This document shows positions 36,270 to 46,900 of a DNA stretch of 64,000 nucleotides, in pieces. The position numbers and the translations under genes were made by a program. The stretch lies in the NCBI RefSeq assembly GCF_000213555.1, contig NZ_GL891983.1, positions 332,292-396,291 of the forward strand, in the 5' to 3' direction. This DNA comes from Dysgonomonas gadei ATCC BAA-286. Its GTDB lineage: Bacteria; Bacteroidota; Bacteroidia; Bacteroidales; Dysgonomonadaceae. The notes beneath the pieces are model-generated. The model saw nothing but the letters and a program-made list of their open reading frames with translations, did no database searches and was not told the origin of the DNA. Position 1 is the first letter of the stretch. Each line of letters begins with the position of its first letter.

Positions 36270-38420
36270 TTATTTCAATATATACTGGTTCAAAGAAAAA
36301 CCATTCAGACTTTGTAAGCCTTCTATTACCGACTGCCCGTTTATGATAGCCCCGTCGTATGTTGTATGCACACTGTCAACGAACAGCTGCTTTCCTTTTT
36401 CTTCACCCATTGTATCGCATTTATCAGCCGTGCGGTCATTAAGATCGATAAATTCTACGCCTTCTTGTTGAGCCACTTCTTTTGCCCATCTGGTATATGT
36501 TTCGGTCATACGGTTCATTTTTCCGTTTGTCCATCTGTTGCCGGGTGTAGGGGACAGCACAACCGGTATGGCTCCGACCGCTTTCGCCTGACGGATATAG
36601 ATACGCAGATAGTGACCAAAAGTGAACACTTCTTCGGGGCCGCCGTTACGTTCCATTATTACCACCTGAGACTCATCCCCCGTACCATTGAGTGAAGCAC
36701 GCGCACGCCCTGTATTCAGAGGGCCGCCATCGTTATGTCCGAACTGTATAAACAGATAGTCGCCTTTGCGGATACCCGGCAATACCTTATTCCAGAGATC
36801 TTCGGTAAAGAATGTCCGGCTACTGCGTCCGCCTAATGCATGGTTTTCCACTGATATACGTGTGGTATCGAAAAATTGCTGAAAGAAGCTTCCCCAGCCC
36901 CACTGACCGCCGTCACCTTTCCCCCGGCCGTTCTTCACGGTAGAGTCGCCGATAAGGAATATCACAGGAGCTTTATCGTTTACCCGTGAACTGCCTGAGG
37001 CTATCGCATCGGGGCGCGTAGAGTCTTCAATACCGAATATAGGAGATTTGGTTGTCTGCGGAGATGTGTAATATTGTATGGCACTGTCATTCATACGCGG
37101 ATAGAATTTTTTCAACAGATTTATCATTTCCGCTCCTGCCAGTAATACCGGCCCGTAACCATGCGCCGCATATACATTCACCGGACGGTAGTAATAGAAT
37201 GCCGGATCAAATGCCATGCCTGTACCTACACAAGTACCTTCTACCTCTCCGGCACTGTTTATCTTGGTAGAAACCGCGTTCCAGCCCAATTGCGCTACCG
37301 GACCGTAAGCCAGGGGATCTATCCAGCCTTTGTTTATAGCACGGGCGATACAATATACATATATCGCTGTAGCCGACGTTTCCAGATACGAATCGTTTCT
37401 GTCCAGCAACTGATGCCAGAATCCTTCTCCCGACTGATACGAAACTATTCCTTTGATATGTGCACGCAGCTGTTCCAGTATGCGTTGCCGTTCAGGGTGG
37501 TTTTCGGGTAATACATCCAGTACTTCGGTCATAGTCAGCACTGCCCATCCGTTGGCACGTCCCCAGAAAAACGCAGGATGCTCTGTCATAGACTCTACCC
37601 AGCCATGCATATACAATCCTTTTTCTTTCACAAACATACGTTCCGAGAATTGTTTGATTTGCTTCGCCGCTTCATTATAATATTTGGCGTCTCCTGTCAG
37701 TTTTCCCATTTGTACTATCGCAGGGATACTCATATACATGTCGTCGAGCCAGAGCGTGTTCATTTGCGGGCGCTTACGGGCAAACGTACCGTCGCTCAGG
37801 CGATATTCCTTATACATGATGTAGTTCATATAATTGTCTATAATACTTCTCAGCTCATAGTCAGGTTTATCCTGCTGCAGCTTTATCATCGCGGCACACA
37901 TAGCGCCTGCGTCATCGAGCGCATGAGGGGTCAGCATCTGTTTCATCTGCGGGTCGATAACCCCGTAATCGTTCATCAGTCTTTTGAAATGAGGGGCGGC
38001 ATCCGACAGGAATCTGAATCTGTCGTCCACATATTTATAATACGCTTTATCGCCGGTAGCCTTCGCCACTTCAAGCATTCCGGAATAGGTTACCCCCCAT
38101 TCATAACTTGCAAGGCGGAAATTGCCACGTTCCAGAATCGCATTTTTATCCACTTTGGATAAGTCGGTAATTGCCTTATGGCTATCTTTATCTACAACCC
38201 GTGCCGGAGTAGCTTCATCCAGATATTTCAGGACCCTGTCCAAGGATGCTTTTATATCCTTTTCGGTCAGTTCCCTGTATGGAGTATTATAATCGGGAGT
38301 CAAAAGATGTAATGGCGTATTGAAATCATTTACTTTTTCCTGCTTCTTTTGAGCGAAGAGATTAAAATTATTGATTAAAAAGATTAAACTTAAAGTGAGT
38401 AGAATTCCCTGTTTCTTCAT
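36270..38420 (-). CDS. Fusion of GH105/GH88-type hydrolase and CE12 acetylesterase
   Basis: One 716-residue frame carries two enzymes. After a signal peptide (ending near NLFAQ), residues about 45-455 form a GH105-type barrel with HALDDAGAMCAAM, SDGTFARKRPQMNTLWLDDMYMSIP, FFWGRANGWAVLTM and ETSATAIYVYCIARA. A linker of about 25 residues leads to a CE12 SGNH domain from about 480: LIGDSTVKNGRGKG (Ser near 493), NHALGGRSSRTF, FIQFGHNDGG (near 560) and VDSVHTTYDG (Asp and His near 682 and 685). Both catalytic sets look intact. It would remove acetyl groups and unsaturated uronates from the same RG-I oligosaccharides. It is 9 bases upstream of rhaM. Confidence 0.92.
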   Translation of the reverse strand: MKKQGILLTLSLIFLINNFNLFAQKKQEKVNDFNTPLHLLTPDYNTPYRELTEKDIKASLDRVLKYLDEATPARVVDKDSHKAITDLSKVDKNAILERGNFRLASYEWGVTYSGMLEVAKATGDKAYYKYVDDRFRFLSDAAPHFKRLMNDYGVIDPQMKQMLTPHALDDAGAMCAAMIKLQQDKPDYELRSIIDNYMNYIMYKEYRLSDGTFARKRPQMNTLWLDDMYMSIPAIVQMGKLTGDAKYYNEAAKQIKQFSERMFVKEKGLYMHGWVESMTEHPAFFWGRANGWAVLTMTEVLDVLPENHPERQRILEQLRAHIKGIVSYQSGEGFWHQLLDRNDSYLETSATAIYVYCIARAINKGWIDPLAYGPVAQLGWNAVSTKINSAGEVEGTCVGTGMAFDPAFYYYRPVNVYAAHGYGPVLLAGAEMINLLKKFYPRMNDSAIQYYTSPQTTKSPIFGIEDSTRPDAIASGSSRVNDKAPVIFLIGDSTVKNGRGKGDGGQWGWGSFFQQFFDTTRISVENHALGGRSSRTFFTEDLWNKVLPGIRKGDYLFIQFGHNDGGPLNTGRARASLNGTGDESQVVIMERNGGPEEVFTFGHYLRIYIRQAKAVGAIPVVLSPTPGNRWTNGKMNRMTETYTRWAKEVAQQEGVEFIDLNDRTADKCDTMGEEKGKQLFVDSVHTTYDGAIINGQSVIEGLQSLNGFSLNQYILK

Positions 38421-38508
38421 GGTATTTTTTTATTACAAATAAAGGTTTTCTTATGGGATTAATATATGTAAAATCATTCAAATAGATAGAAATTTAGGTC
38501 TAAGTTCC

Positions 38509-39741
38509 CTATTTCATGGCTTGTGCTATATTAATCACCATCAGGCTTAATTTATTGCCATCAGACAAATATCCCGACTGTATAAGTACGCGCGTATTGT
38601 CCGGACTGAACGAAGGATGTGTATGATCCGGCTTCATCCGGTGATTTGCCGTTAACAACTTCCGTTCTCCGGTCATACTGTTTATAAGATAAACTTCCCC
38701 TTCGAAATTATCCGATGCTCCCCACTTTCCATCCGAAGTGCCTCCGCAATGCCAGAACCCTGAACCATAATCCAATTGTCCGAGTAGTTGTACTTCATCA
38801 GTTCTCACATTAATGCGGAATAAGCCGGTCGGTCTCTTTCGCAAACGGGGTAGATGCCCCATCACATTGAAATATACATGATCTCTGTCTACCCATGTTT
38901 CGTGAGTTACCCAATCATTGGCGTCTTCTGCAAATAAGGGACGGTTATCCGAGCCATCCGCTTTTGTTATCCACATGCGTTGCGGGGCATCACCTCCTGT
39001 TTCCTGACAATACAGGATTTCTCCTGCAAAAAAAGGATTTGCCTGTACATGTCCCATTGTAAAAGGTACATCTACGACAGTAGATATATCTCCTGTTCTG
39101 AGGTCAATAGCCCTTATGCCTGAAGGTACCTGCGCTATACGGAATTCATTATCACCTTCTGTTTTTTCTACTTTTGCCCCAACAAGCCGTACACCAACAT
39201 ATGCTTTCGATTCATCGGCGTCGAGAGTAAAACCACCCGACTCTGCCAGGTGGGAAGGTAATATTGTAATAGCTCGCTCGTATGCTTCTTTTTGCTTTAT
39301 GGTATTTCTGTAACTATCATTAAGTAATGAATCGAGATTTAGCTCTATCAGTGTTTTTACATTATTCTCCGTTCTGAAATAATATAATTTATTGGAAAGG
39401 CGCGCCACATTCAGACTGCCTGTACCAGTACCCTCACCGTCTGTCAATTGTATAATCTCCCCGGTCGCCTCCGACACGGCAAATGCCTGTGAATGCTTAT
39501 CTGCCGAACGGTCGGAAGACCTGAAAACGATATACCTCCCATCCGAAGTCCATTGCGGATGCGTCGGATATAATTTGGCATCGCTATACGTGCCGTTTGT
39601 AAGTGCCGTTATCGTATATCCGGTACGGGTATCTACCATCACAAATTTCTCAGAAGGAAAACGCTTGCCGATATCCGAAGCCCGGGTAAAAAGGGACAGG
39701 CAAAGGAGTACTATTAAGATTACAGTATATCTATTCATCAT
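38509..39741 (-). CDS. Secreted PL22-like oligogalacturonate lyase-family beta-propeller
   Basis: The 410-residue protein has PD40-type propeller repeats (HPQWTSDGRYIVFRSSDR, HPSFSPDNTRVLIQSG). The histidine-rich stretches NDWVTHETWVDRDHVYF, GSGFWHCGGTSDGKWGASDN and KPDHTHPSFSPD match the metal-binding surroundings in PL22 oligogalacturonate lyases. Unlike the classical cytoplasmic enzymes, this one starts with a signal peptide (MMNRYTVILIVLLCLSLFTRAS), so it acts outside the cytoplasm. It overlaps the PL11 stop by 4 bases (ATGA), which suggests coupled translation with the rhamnogalacturonan lyase. Other beta-propeller lyase families (PL24/PL25) are alternatives. Confidence 0.7.
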   Translation of the reverse strand: MMNRYTVILIVLLCLSLFTRASDIGKRFPSEKFVMVDTRTGYTITALTNGTYSDAKLYPTHPQWTSDGRYIVFRSSDRSADKHSQAFAVSEATGEIIQLTDGEGTGTGSLNVARLSNKLYYFRTENNVKTLIELNLDSLLNDSYRNTIKQKEAYERAITILPSHLAESGGFTLDADESKAYVGVRLVGAKVEKTEGDNEFRIAQVPSGIRAIDLRTGDISTVVDVPFTMGHVQANPFFAGEILYCQETGGDAPQRMWITKADGSDNRPLFAEDANDWVTHETWVDRDHVYFNVMGHLPRLRKRPTGLFRINVRTDEVQLLGQLDYGSGFWHCGGTSDGKWGASDNFEGEVYLINSMTGERKLLTANHRMKPDHTHPSFSPDNTRVLIQSGYLSDGNKLSLMVINIAQAMK

Positions 39742-41768
39742 TTAAATGTTATATAAACATAGTCCTTAAACTCGTATCCACGGTAAGTCACAGTCAGTTC
39801 AACTTTTGTTTTCTTACCTACGGGAATATCTTTCGTTGTTATTTTTCTTATTCTTTCATTTCCTCCTACCGACCAGCTATATGTGTCATAATCCATTCCG
39901 GCATTGAGTTCTATATAATCCTTATCTACAATAATATCCTTTACGGGAAAACATTTACCCAGATCGGCCCCGAAATAAAATCCGGGTTGGGTAGGCTGAT
40001 TATAAGCTACATTCTGAGTGGCGATACTAATCCTGTAAACAGGGTCTTCGAGAAACGTATGAAATCGGTAATCGGTATCATGTGTAGATACATATAATCT
40101 CAGGTTCCGATTGTCTTTTGTCCTGAAAAGCACCTCTTCGCGCCAATCGCCGATAATATCGCCTTGCAGGCACGGAGTAGCCTTTGTTCCACTGATGGAA
40201 AGACATTCATCGGCAGAAAATAAAACATTCGATGTCTTATTCTTATAATCATATTTTGTAATACTTACTTTATCCAACAACTCTCTCAGCAAGTCGCCAT
40301 CCCACCAGCAAGCCATATTTACCGATACATTTTCTATAGAAGGATTAATACACTGCCCATCCACATTGTAAATACCATTGCTGAAATGCGACCACATCTC
40401 CACTCCGGTATGCTCAGGGTCAATATCGGCAGCCATACAACGTCCGACATCTTCGGTTGATTTTATCTGAAAAAGGACTTCCCCTGTCGCGGCATCACGG
40501 TAACTGGAGCCATCGCGCCTGTTTTCGTGACAATCCCAGACCTGCATTCCTTTTTTGCGAGGATCGAACACTGTCATATGCATCGCATCGCCATGCCCCA
40601 TCTGTGTGCTGTACAGACCTGTTCCATCGTGATCTATTGCACACGAACCGTATATAATCTCATCGCATCCGTCCCCGTCCACATCTCCTACCCTGAGGTT
40701 GTGATTGCCTTGCCCGGCATATTTCCCGTTTCCGGGCTGATCGGAATCAAATATCCAGCGGTTCGTAAGTTTACCGTTCCGCCAATCGAAGGCAGCGAGA
40801 ACAGTGCGTGTATAATATCCGCGACACATAACCACACTCGGGTACTCTCCGTCGAGATAAGCGACACAAGCAAGAAAACGGTCTACCCTATTGCCTCTGG
40901 CATCGCCCCATGCGCTAACATCGCCGCGTTGCGGTATATAGTCGATTGTAGACATTGCTTCGCCGGTTTGCCCGTTGAAGACTGTAAGATATTCAGGTCC
41001 TTCTATTATAAACCCATATTTATTTCGGTAGTCGGCATCAGCCTCACCTATGATATTTCCTTTTCCGTCGGTAGTCCCGTCTGCTGTTTTCATAACAATC
41101 TCGGCTTTGCCGTCATTGTCCAGATCGTAGACCATAAATTGTGTATAATGCGCGCCTGCACGGATATTCCGTCCGAGGTCTATACGCCATAATTTTTCAC
41201 CGCTCAATTTGTAGCAGTCTATATATACATTTCCGGTATAACCGTTATGTGAGTTGTCATGGGCATTTGAAGGGTCCCACTTCAATATTATTTCATATTC
41301 TCCGTCACCATCGACATCTCCTACCGAAGCGTCGTTGGGTGCATAGGTATATGTTTGTCCGTCGGGAGTTATACCTGACGAAGGTATGTCTAATGGAATA
41401 TTTAAGTTGCCAATAGGTGCATCGGCGGGTAATACGTAAGATTGTTCATCAACCTCTTTCCCTTTTCGTATTTGTTTTAACTGGTAGATAACGGCTGCAT
41501 CTGATTGTATTTTGTCTTCAAAGTACGTTTTCCCTGAAACAGGTTCTGCATTTATCTTTTCCCCGTTTCTGTATATATTAAAAGATGCATCTAAAGCATC
41601 AGATGAAAGATAACGCCAGCTTATAGAATTTGTGCTGTTATTCTTCTTTACCGCAACGAGTCCTCGTCCTAGCTTTTCCCTTTTGAGCTTAGAGTAGTCA
41701 TAATTGGGTTGGGAGACAAGATGTGTTGTAATAAGTAACAACAAGGTAAGTAATATATAATATTTCAT
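39738..41768 (-). CDS. PL11 rhamnogalacturonan endolyase
   Basis: It cleaves the rhamnose-galacturonate backbone of RG-I by beta-elimination. The mature protein begins with RGLVAVKKNNSTNSISWRYLS, the usual N-terminal fibronectin-like opening, and continues into an eight-bladed propeller. Several Asp-rich calcium loops are visible: GDVDGDGEYEIILKWDPSNAHDNS, YDLDNDGKAEIVMKTADGTTDGKG and GDVDGDGCDEIIYG. GHGDAMHMTVFDP and FSADECLSISGTKATPCLQGDIIGDWREEVLFRT are also family marks. I start at the ATG at 41768 (signal peptide MKYYILLTLLLLITTHLVSQ) rather than the TTG at 41777. It follows susD 2 after 91 bases with a hairpin between them. Confidence 0.95.
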   Translation of the reverse strand: MKYYILLTLLLLITTHLVSQPNYDYSKLKREKLGRGLVAVKKNNSTNSISWRYLSSDALDASFNIYRNGEKINAEPVSGKTYFEDKIQSDAAVIYQLKQIRKGKEVDEQSYVLPADAPIGNLNIPLDIPSSGITPDGQTYTYAPNDASVGDVDGDGEYEIILKWDPSNAHDNSHNGYTGNVYIDCYKLSGEKLWRIDLGRNIRAGAHYTQFMVYDLDNDGKAEIVMKTADGTTDGKGNIIGEADADYRNKYGFIIEGPEYLTVFNGQTGEAMSTIDYIPQRGDVSAWGDARGNRVDRFLACVAYLDGEYPSVVMCRGYYTRTVLAAFDWRNGKLTNRWIFDSDQPGNGKYAGQGNHNLRVGDVDGDGCDEIIYGSCAIDHDGTGLYSTQMGHGDAMHMTVFDPRKKGMQVWDCHENRRDGSSYRDAATGEVLFQIKSTEDVGRCMAADIDPEHTGVEMWSHFSNGIYNVDGQCINPSIENVSVNMACWWDGDLLRELLDKVSITKYDYKNKTSNVLFSADECLSISGTKATPCLQGDIIGDWREEVLFRTKDNRNLRLYVSTHDTDYRFHTFLEDPVYRISIATQNVAYNQPTQPGFYFGADLGKCFPVKDIIVDKDYIELNAGMDYDTYSWSVGGNERIRKITTKDIPVGKKTKVELTVTYRGYEFKDYVYITFK

Positions 41769-41798
41769 AAACAGCAATTATTTACAGGATGGCTAAAT

Positions 41799-41830
41799 AA
41801 GTCCGGCTAATAAAGCTATTAACCGGACTT
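41799..41830 (-). terminator. Hairpin after susCD 2
   Basis: AAGTCCGG (41799-41806) and CCGGACTT (41823-41830) make a perfect 8-bp stem, with further TTAAT/ATTA pairing inside. It lies 30-60 bases past the susD stop at 41860. There is no long U-run, so termination may be partial. It sits in the same place as the hairpin at 19473-19493 in PUL 1. Confidence 0.55.
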
Positions 41831-41859
41831 GGCTTTTCATTATTGAATCTATGCTATAA

Positions 41860-43926
41860 TTAATAGCCCGGATTTTGTATTTGTTGTTTCTCTTCTGATG
41901 TTAAAGCTGCTCCGCTCTCATTTGTTATACCGTCCAGAAAAGATTGAGGTATCGGGCGGTAATAGTGTGTCGTAGCTTTAAAGGCAGTATTACCTCTGAC
42001 ATATCCGTCATTAAATGCTTTCCAGCGGGCCTCCAGAGTCTTGGTGCGGGCAAGATCCTCCCATCTGTATGTTTCGCCACAAAGTTCACGAGTACGTTCA
42101 TTCAATAAGAAACACATCATCTTATCCGCATTGGAAGTACAACCCAATTTTTCATAAATAGGAGTGTCTACTGTCGAATTATATACATCGCTGACAGAGT
42201 TTATAAGCATGGATGTTTTTGTTTCCGCTGTAGTTGACGCAATATTGTTAGATTCGTAATATGTATTTTTATCCCAATAAATTGCGCCATCGGCAGAATA
42301 ACCTCCACCTTTACCATTACAATAAGAGTTATTTTTATAAGATTGACCACCATCAACATGTTTTGTACGGTCTTCCCCATTCTTATATGCTGCACGGTCG
42401 CGTAGTTTATTTATCCAGGTTATTGCATTCGAATAATTTGATTCACCCTTACGGATATATGCTTCTGCTATCATTAGTACATCTTCTGCCGAACGAGCCA
42501 TAATGGCATCGCGTGTTCCAAACTGTGATGCAATGCTGATGCGGTATCCGTCACGATATTTAGACAAGGCCACCGATCGTTTTTGCACTCCATAATAGCC
42601 ATTATTACCATGAATTCCAACCCATTGCTGAGGCTCCCCTTTAAAGTAACGAACAAAAGTATGTGTATTTTCCATTACTCCATTTTTCAATACCCCTGTT
42701 GCATCGTTAGCTACCGCTTGGTAACGGGTATCACCGGCATTATTTACAATATATTTAATTGCTAATTCGCCTCCTACAAAACGTTTAGCACCGGCTACTG
42801 TACCGGCGGGACCCAGTTTAGCATTTTCTTCAGTCCATGTTGGCGCTGCTGCTGTAGTGTTACAGCCATAATTAGTGATAAAAGATTTCCAGAAACGGGA
42901 ATCGTTTACTCGGTCAAATACATCCAATGCATAGTTTGTTGCCCGCGCATACGAGAATTCACGTCCTCCGGAAATATCACGTGCAGTACCTGCAATATCC
43001 TGATACACCGATGGATAATACAGATGCATCTGATTTCCATAACGTCCCCATGTAGCCTGATCATCAGAGAACTGTGCAGCCAGGACTACCTCTGTAGCTT
43101 TCTCGTTTGCACTGTTTGCTTTCTGATAATCCCACAATTCGACAAAATCATTACACAAAGGATGAGCAGCTACTACTTCGCCTCCATATTTTATTACAGC
43201 GTCGAGATCCGCAGAGACCAAAGAAGAATTCCATGAAGAATACAATTCACTGGCACGTGTCAGGTGAGCTTTTGCCAGATAGTGCGCAGCAGCCCATTTT
43301 GTAATGCGTCCTGTTTCTGACGGGGTTGTAGGTAATATATCATACGCAGCTTTAAGATCGGAAATAACCTGAGCAAAACAATCTGCTTCAGAGGCACGAG
43401 TAAAATAAGTCTCAACAGATGTAGACGGAGCCAACTTCAGTGGCACGCCTCCAAACTGAACTACTAATTGTAAATAAAAATAACCCCGCATAAAATATCC
43501 TTCGCCCAGACGGGTATTGTAAGTTGCGCTGCTCTGATTGTAATAAAGAGGCATATTCTGTATAATCGTATTGGCTGATTCTATGCCACCATACATATTA
43601 TCCCATAATGGGGAAAGAGATTCACCTTCCGAGGAACTCAGGTCTAAACTATAACAATTGTAACTAGGAATAGAGTTATTCGCATCTGTAAATTCGTCCA
43701 CACCTAAATTGAACATGTTAATTCCCCAAACGTAATTGAATTTGAATTTCAACTTAGAATAAGCGCCGGTAACCAATGCATCAAGTCCTTCCTGTGTCTT
43801 GAAATAGTCGGTACTATACTGCGTCGTTAATTCTTCATCCAAAAAACTTTCACTACATGAAGGCAGGCTTGACAGGCCTAATGTACCTACTATAGCTGAA
43901 GCCATTAATATCTTATTTATTTTCAT
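41860..43926 (-). CDS. SusD/RagB-type glycan-binding lipoprotein (PUL 2)
   Basis: The 688-residue lipoprotein has a signal peptide with a lipobox (SLPSC) followed by SESFLDEE, the usual SusD opening. SusD-like helices include YFKTQEGLDALVTGAYSKLK, GEGYFMRGYFYLQLVVQFGGVPLKL and AAHYLAKAHLTRASELY. The C-terminal RagB part includes RSAEDVLMIAEAYIRKGES, INKLRDRAAYKNGED and LLNERTRELCGETYRWEDLARTKTLEARW. It is longer than typical SusD proteins, with loop insertions around residues 400-590. It pairs with susC 2 just upstream (18-base gap) and sits in front of PL11, so an RG-I oligosaccharide is its probable ligand. Confidence 0.95.
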   Translation of the reverse strand: MKINKILMASAIVGTLGLSSLPSCSESFLDEELTTQYSTDYFKTQEGLDALVTGAYSKLKFKFNYVWGINMFNLGVDEFTDANNSIPSYNCYSLDLSSSEGESLSPLWDNMYGGIESANTIIQNMPLYYNQSSATYNTRLGEGYFMRGYFYLQLVVQFGGVPLKLAPSTSVETYFTRASEADCFAQVISDLKAAYDILPTTPSETGRITKWAAAHYLAKAHLTRASELYSSWNSSLVSADLDAVIKYGGEVVAAHPLCNDFVELWDYQKANSANEKATEVVLAAQFSDDQATWGRYGNQMHLYYPSVYQDIAGTARDISGGREFSYARATNYALDVFDRVNDSRFWKSFITNYGCNTTAAAPTWTEENAKLGPAGTVAGAKRFVGGELAIKYIVNNAGDTRYQAVANDATGVLKNGVMENTHTFVRYFKGEPQQWVGIHGNNGYYGVQKRSVALSKYRDGYRISIASQFGTRDAIMARSAEDVLMIAEAYIRKGESNYSNAITWINKLRDRAAYKNGEDRTKHVDGGQSYKNNSYCNGKGGGYSADGAIYWDKNTYYESNNIASTTAETKTSMLINSVSDVYNSTVDTPIYEKLGCTSNADKMMCFLLNERTRELCGETYRWEDLARTKTLEARWKAFNDGYVRGNTAFKATTHYYRPIPQSFLDGITNESGAALTSEEKQQIQNPGY

Positions 43927-43944
43927 TTTATTCTTCTTTTTTTA

Positions 43945-46900
43945 TTAAAAACCAATATTAACACCGAATACAAGCCCTTTTATCGTCGTTGCCGAACCTG
44001 TAGAAGTCGTATTATTGTCATAGCTGGAAAGGTCTGTATCCAGATAATCGCATTTAGAATATATCGTAAATGGATTCATGAGTTGTCCATAAACTTTCAG
44101 ATTATTTATTCCCAGCTTCTTCAGATGTTTTGGAGCAAAGTTGTATCCGAAACTTATATTTCTCATTTTTATAAATGAACCATCTTCATAATTCATTGAA
44201 GAATTATAAACATCAGCGGCTTCACCATTTGATCCCGGAGAGTAATACCTTGCATTCTCATTTGTATCTTTCACCCAATAATCTATTTTACGCATCTGGT
44301 AACGGCCATCAAGAGTTACGGCTCCGCTTCTGAATGTAAAACCCCAACGTGAATAAATGAAGAAAGACAATTCGAAGTTTTTATAATTAAATGTATTCAT
44401 TATACCTCCCGACCATTCCGGACGTGTAGTACCTACAATCTGCCTGTCGTTATTAGCATCGATAGCACCATCGTCATTCAGATCCTTCACCTTTATTTGC
44501 CCGGGTTTGCGACCATATTTAGCAGCTTCCTCGGCTTCCGATGTTTTCCATATACCATCATATACGTAGTCATAATAGACTCCGATTTCTTCTCCTACAA
44601 ACCATGCATTGCTCAAATCCTGAATTCTACCGTTTGCAAGCGCTTTAATCTTACTTTTGTCTTTCGACCATGTAATATTAGTCGCCCATGTAAAATCCTT
44701 AGTCTGAACATTTATAGTATTCAATTGAAGATCAATACCCCATCCTTCAGTTTCTCCTACATTTGCATAAGTTGATGTATAACCGGTAAGAGAAGGGATA
44801 GACATCGCCATCAACAAGTCTTTTGTCTTTGTAGAGTAAATATCAATACTACCATTAATCCTGCTATTCAGGAAACTATAATCCAACCCCCAGTTGTACT
44901 GAGTAGTTCTTTCCCAGCCCAGTTCTGAATTGGCCATTTTTGATGGATCTTTGAGAGATGGGTCTGACGCCACATAGCCCGGAGAAGAAGTAGTAGTACC
45001 CCAATTATAATATAACTGATTTATAGCTCCTTTGGTAGCATAAGCTCCTATTGCCGAGTTACCGGTAGTTCCTACACCAAAACGAAGTTTCAATGCATTG
45101 ATAAAATCCAGATTCTGCATAAACTTCTCTTGTTCCATACGCCAGCCTAAAGCCATAGAAGGGAAAGAGGCCCACTTATGTCCTTCTGCTAATTGAGATG
45201 CACCGTCCCAACGGACAGAAGCTGTCAGCAAATATTTATCTTTAAGGCTATAATTTCCACGCACCATATAAGAAGTCATCTGAGTCTCAGTAAGACCTGT
45301 GCCAAAAGAGCTTAATGCACCACCAGAATAAAGATTGTACCATAGTTCGGAAGAGGATGCTACATCTGTAGCTTTCATTGTACCATATTCGTAATGATAG
45401 GCAGATGCCGATTGCATCAATGTAAGTCCCAATTTATGATCTATACCGATATTGCGATCATAATAAACAAGATTATCAAGTGTCCATGCACGTGTCTGAT
45501 AGTTATTGTATGAGGCTGTATTGTTTCCATCACCATTTATACCTTCTGCATCATAAAAAGAGCCTGTACGATAGTACTTAAATTCAGGTCCAAATTGAAT
45601 GCGATATTTTAAACCTTTCAATGGGTCGAACATTTCGCCAAAGTCAAGTTGTCCGTAAAAACTTCCGTTTGCAATAAAGGTTTGTCTATTATTTACTGTA
45701 TATTTTAGCTCATTTATCGGATTAATAATATTCACATCACCTGCAGCAGGATTTCGTATATAGCTGCCATTCTCGTCGTAAGGTGTTGTCCATGCCAACA
45801 TACCGCGTAATGCCGAATAAAAATCTCCGGCTCCGGTTACTGATTTTGCGAAATTATAGCCATAATCCTGATCACCCCATGAAGCGTTAATTGATGTCCC
45901 CATTTTAAACCATTTTGTAGGTGAAGCGTCAAAATTTACTTTTGCTGTGAAGCGTTCATATTTTTGCCCCGGCTGAGTCCCTTCCTGGCCCAAATAACCA
46001 AAAGATCCATAACCCTGCGACTTCTCACCACCACCGGATATACTGATTGTATGTTCTGTAGAAACAGCATTTTGTTTGCCATGGCTAGCCCAGTCGTAAC
46101 TACCGACTTTACTTCCATCCCAAACGGTATTATTGTTTGTCCAACCGGCAGCAATATTAGCCCATGAAGCAGCAACCGAACCCCATGTTGCATAATCGGC
46201 TTCATAAGATGGTGTAGCCGACTTATATGTACCCATATTGTATTTTGCCAGACGGGCATAATCGAGCCATTCTGATGCACTCATATTTTCTGTTACATCA
46301 TACATTTTCTCAAATGTTACAGAACCCGAATAGTTTACAGATAGAGACCCACTCTTTCCTCGTTTAGTAGAAACCAATATCACCCCGTTTGCTCCACGAG
46401 AACCATAAATAGCCGTAGCTGAAGCATCTTTCAATATATCAATAGCCTCAATATCACTTGGATTTATATTATCTATTCCTCCGGATTGAATGACCATACC
46501 ATCTACTACATATAAAGGACCCTGATCTGCATTCAAAGAACGAACTCCCCGCACCCTGATACTTCCTGTTTGTCCGGGACGCTGATTTGATGTAATATCC
46601 ACACCGGCTGTCTTTCCCTGCATAGCCTGTAGTGCATCTTTGACAGGCATCGCTTTCATTTCCTTTTCTCCTACACGGGCCATTGCTCCGGTCACATCAC
46701 TTTTTTTCATTGTGCCATATCCGACTACAACTACTTCATCCAGCATTTGTGTATCTTCCTGAAGTACAATTTTAATGTGAGTTTGTGATCCTACCGTAAT
46801 ATTCTGCTCAATATAGCCGATGAGCTTTACATTGAGTACGTCCTGAGCACCTGCCACAACAGTAAAATTCCCATCATGATCAGTTACAGTTCCTTTTGTT

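Noticed and set aside
37578..38162. Open plus-strand frame of 194 codons
   Set aside because: It is antisense to the GH105-CE12 fusion, whose motifs are unmistakable.
40527..41192. Open plus-strand frame of 221 codons
   Set aside because: It is antisense to the well-supported PL11 gene and matches no family I know.
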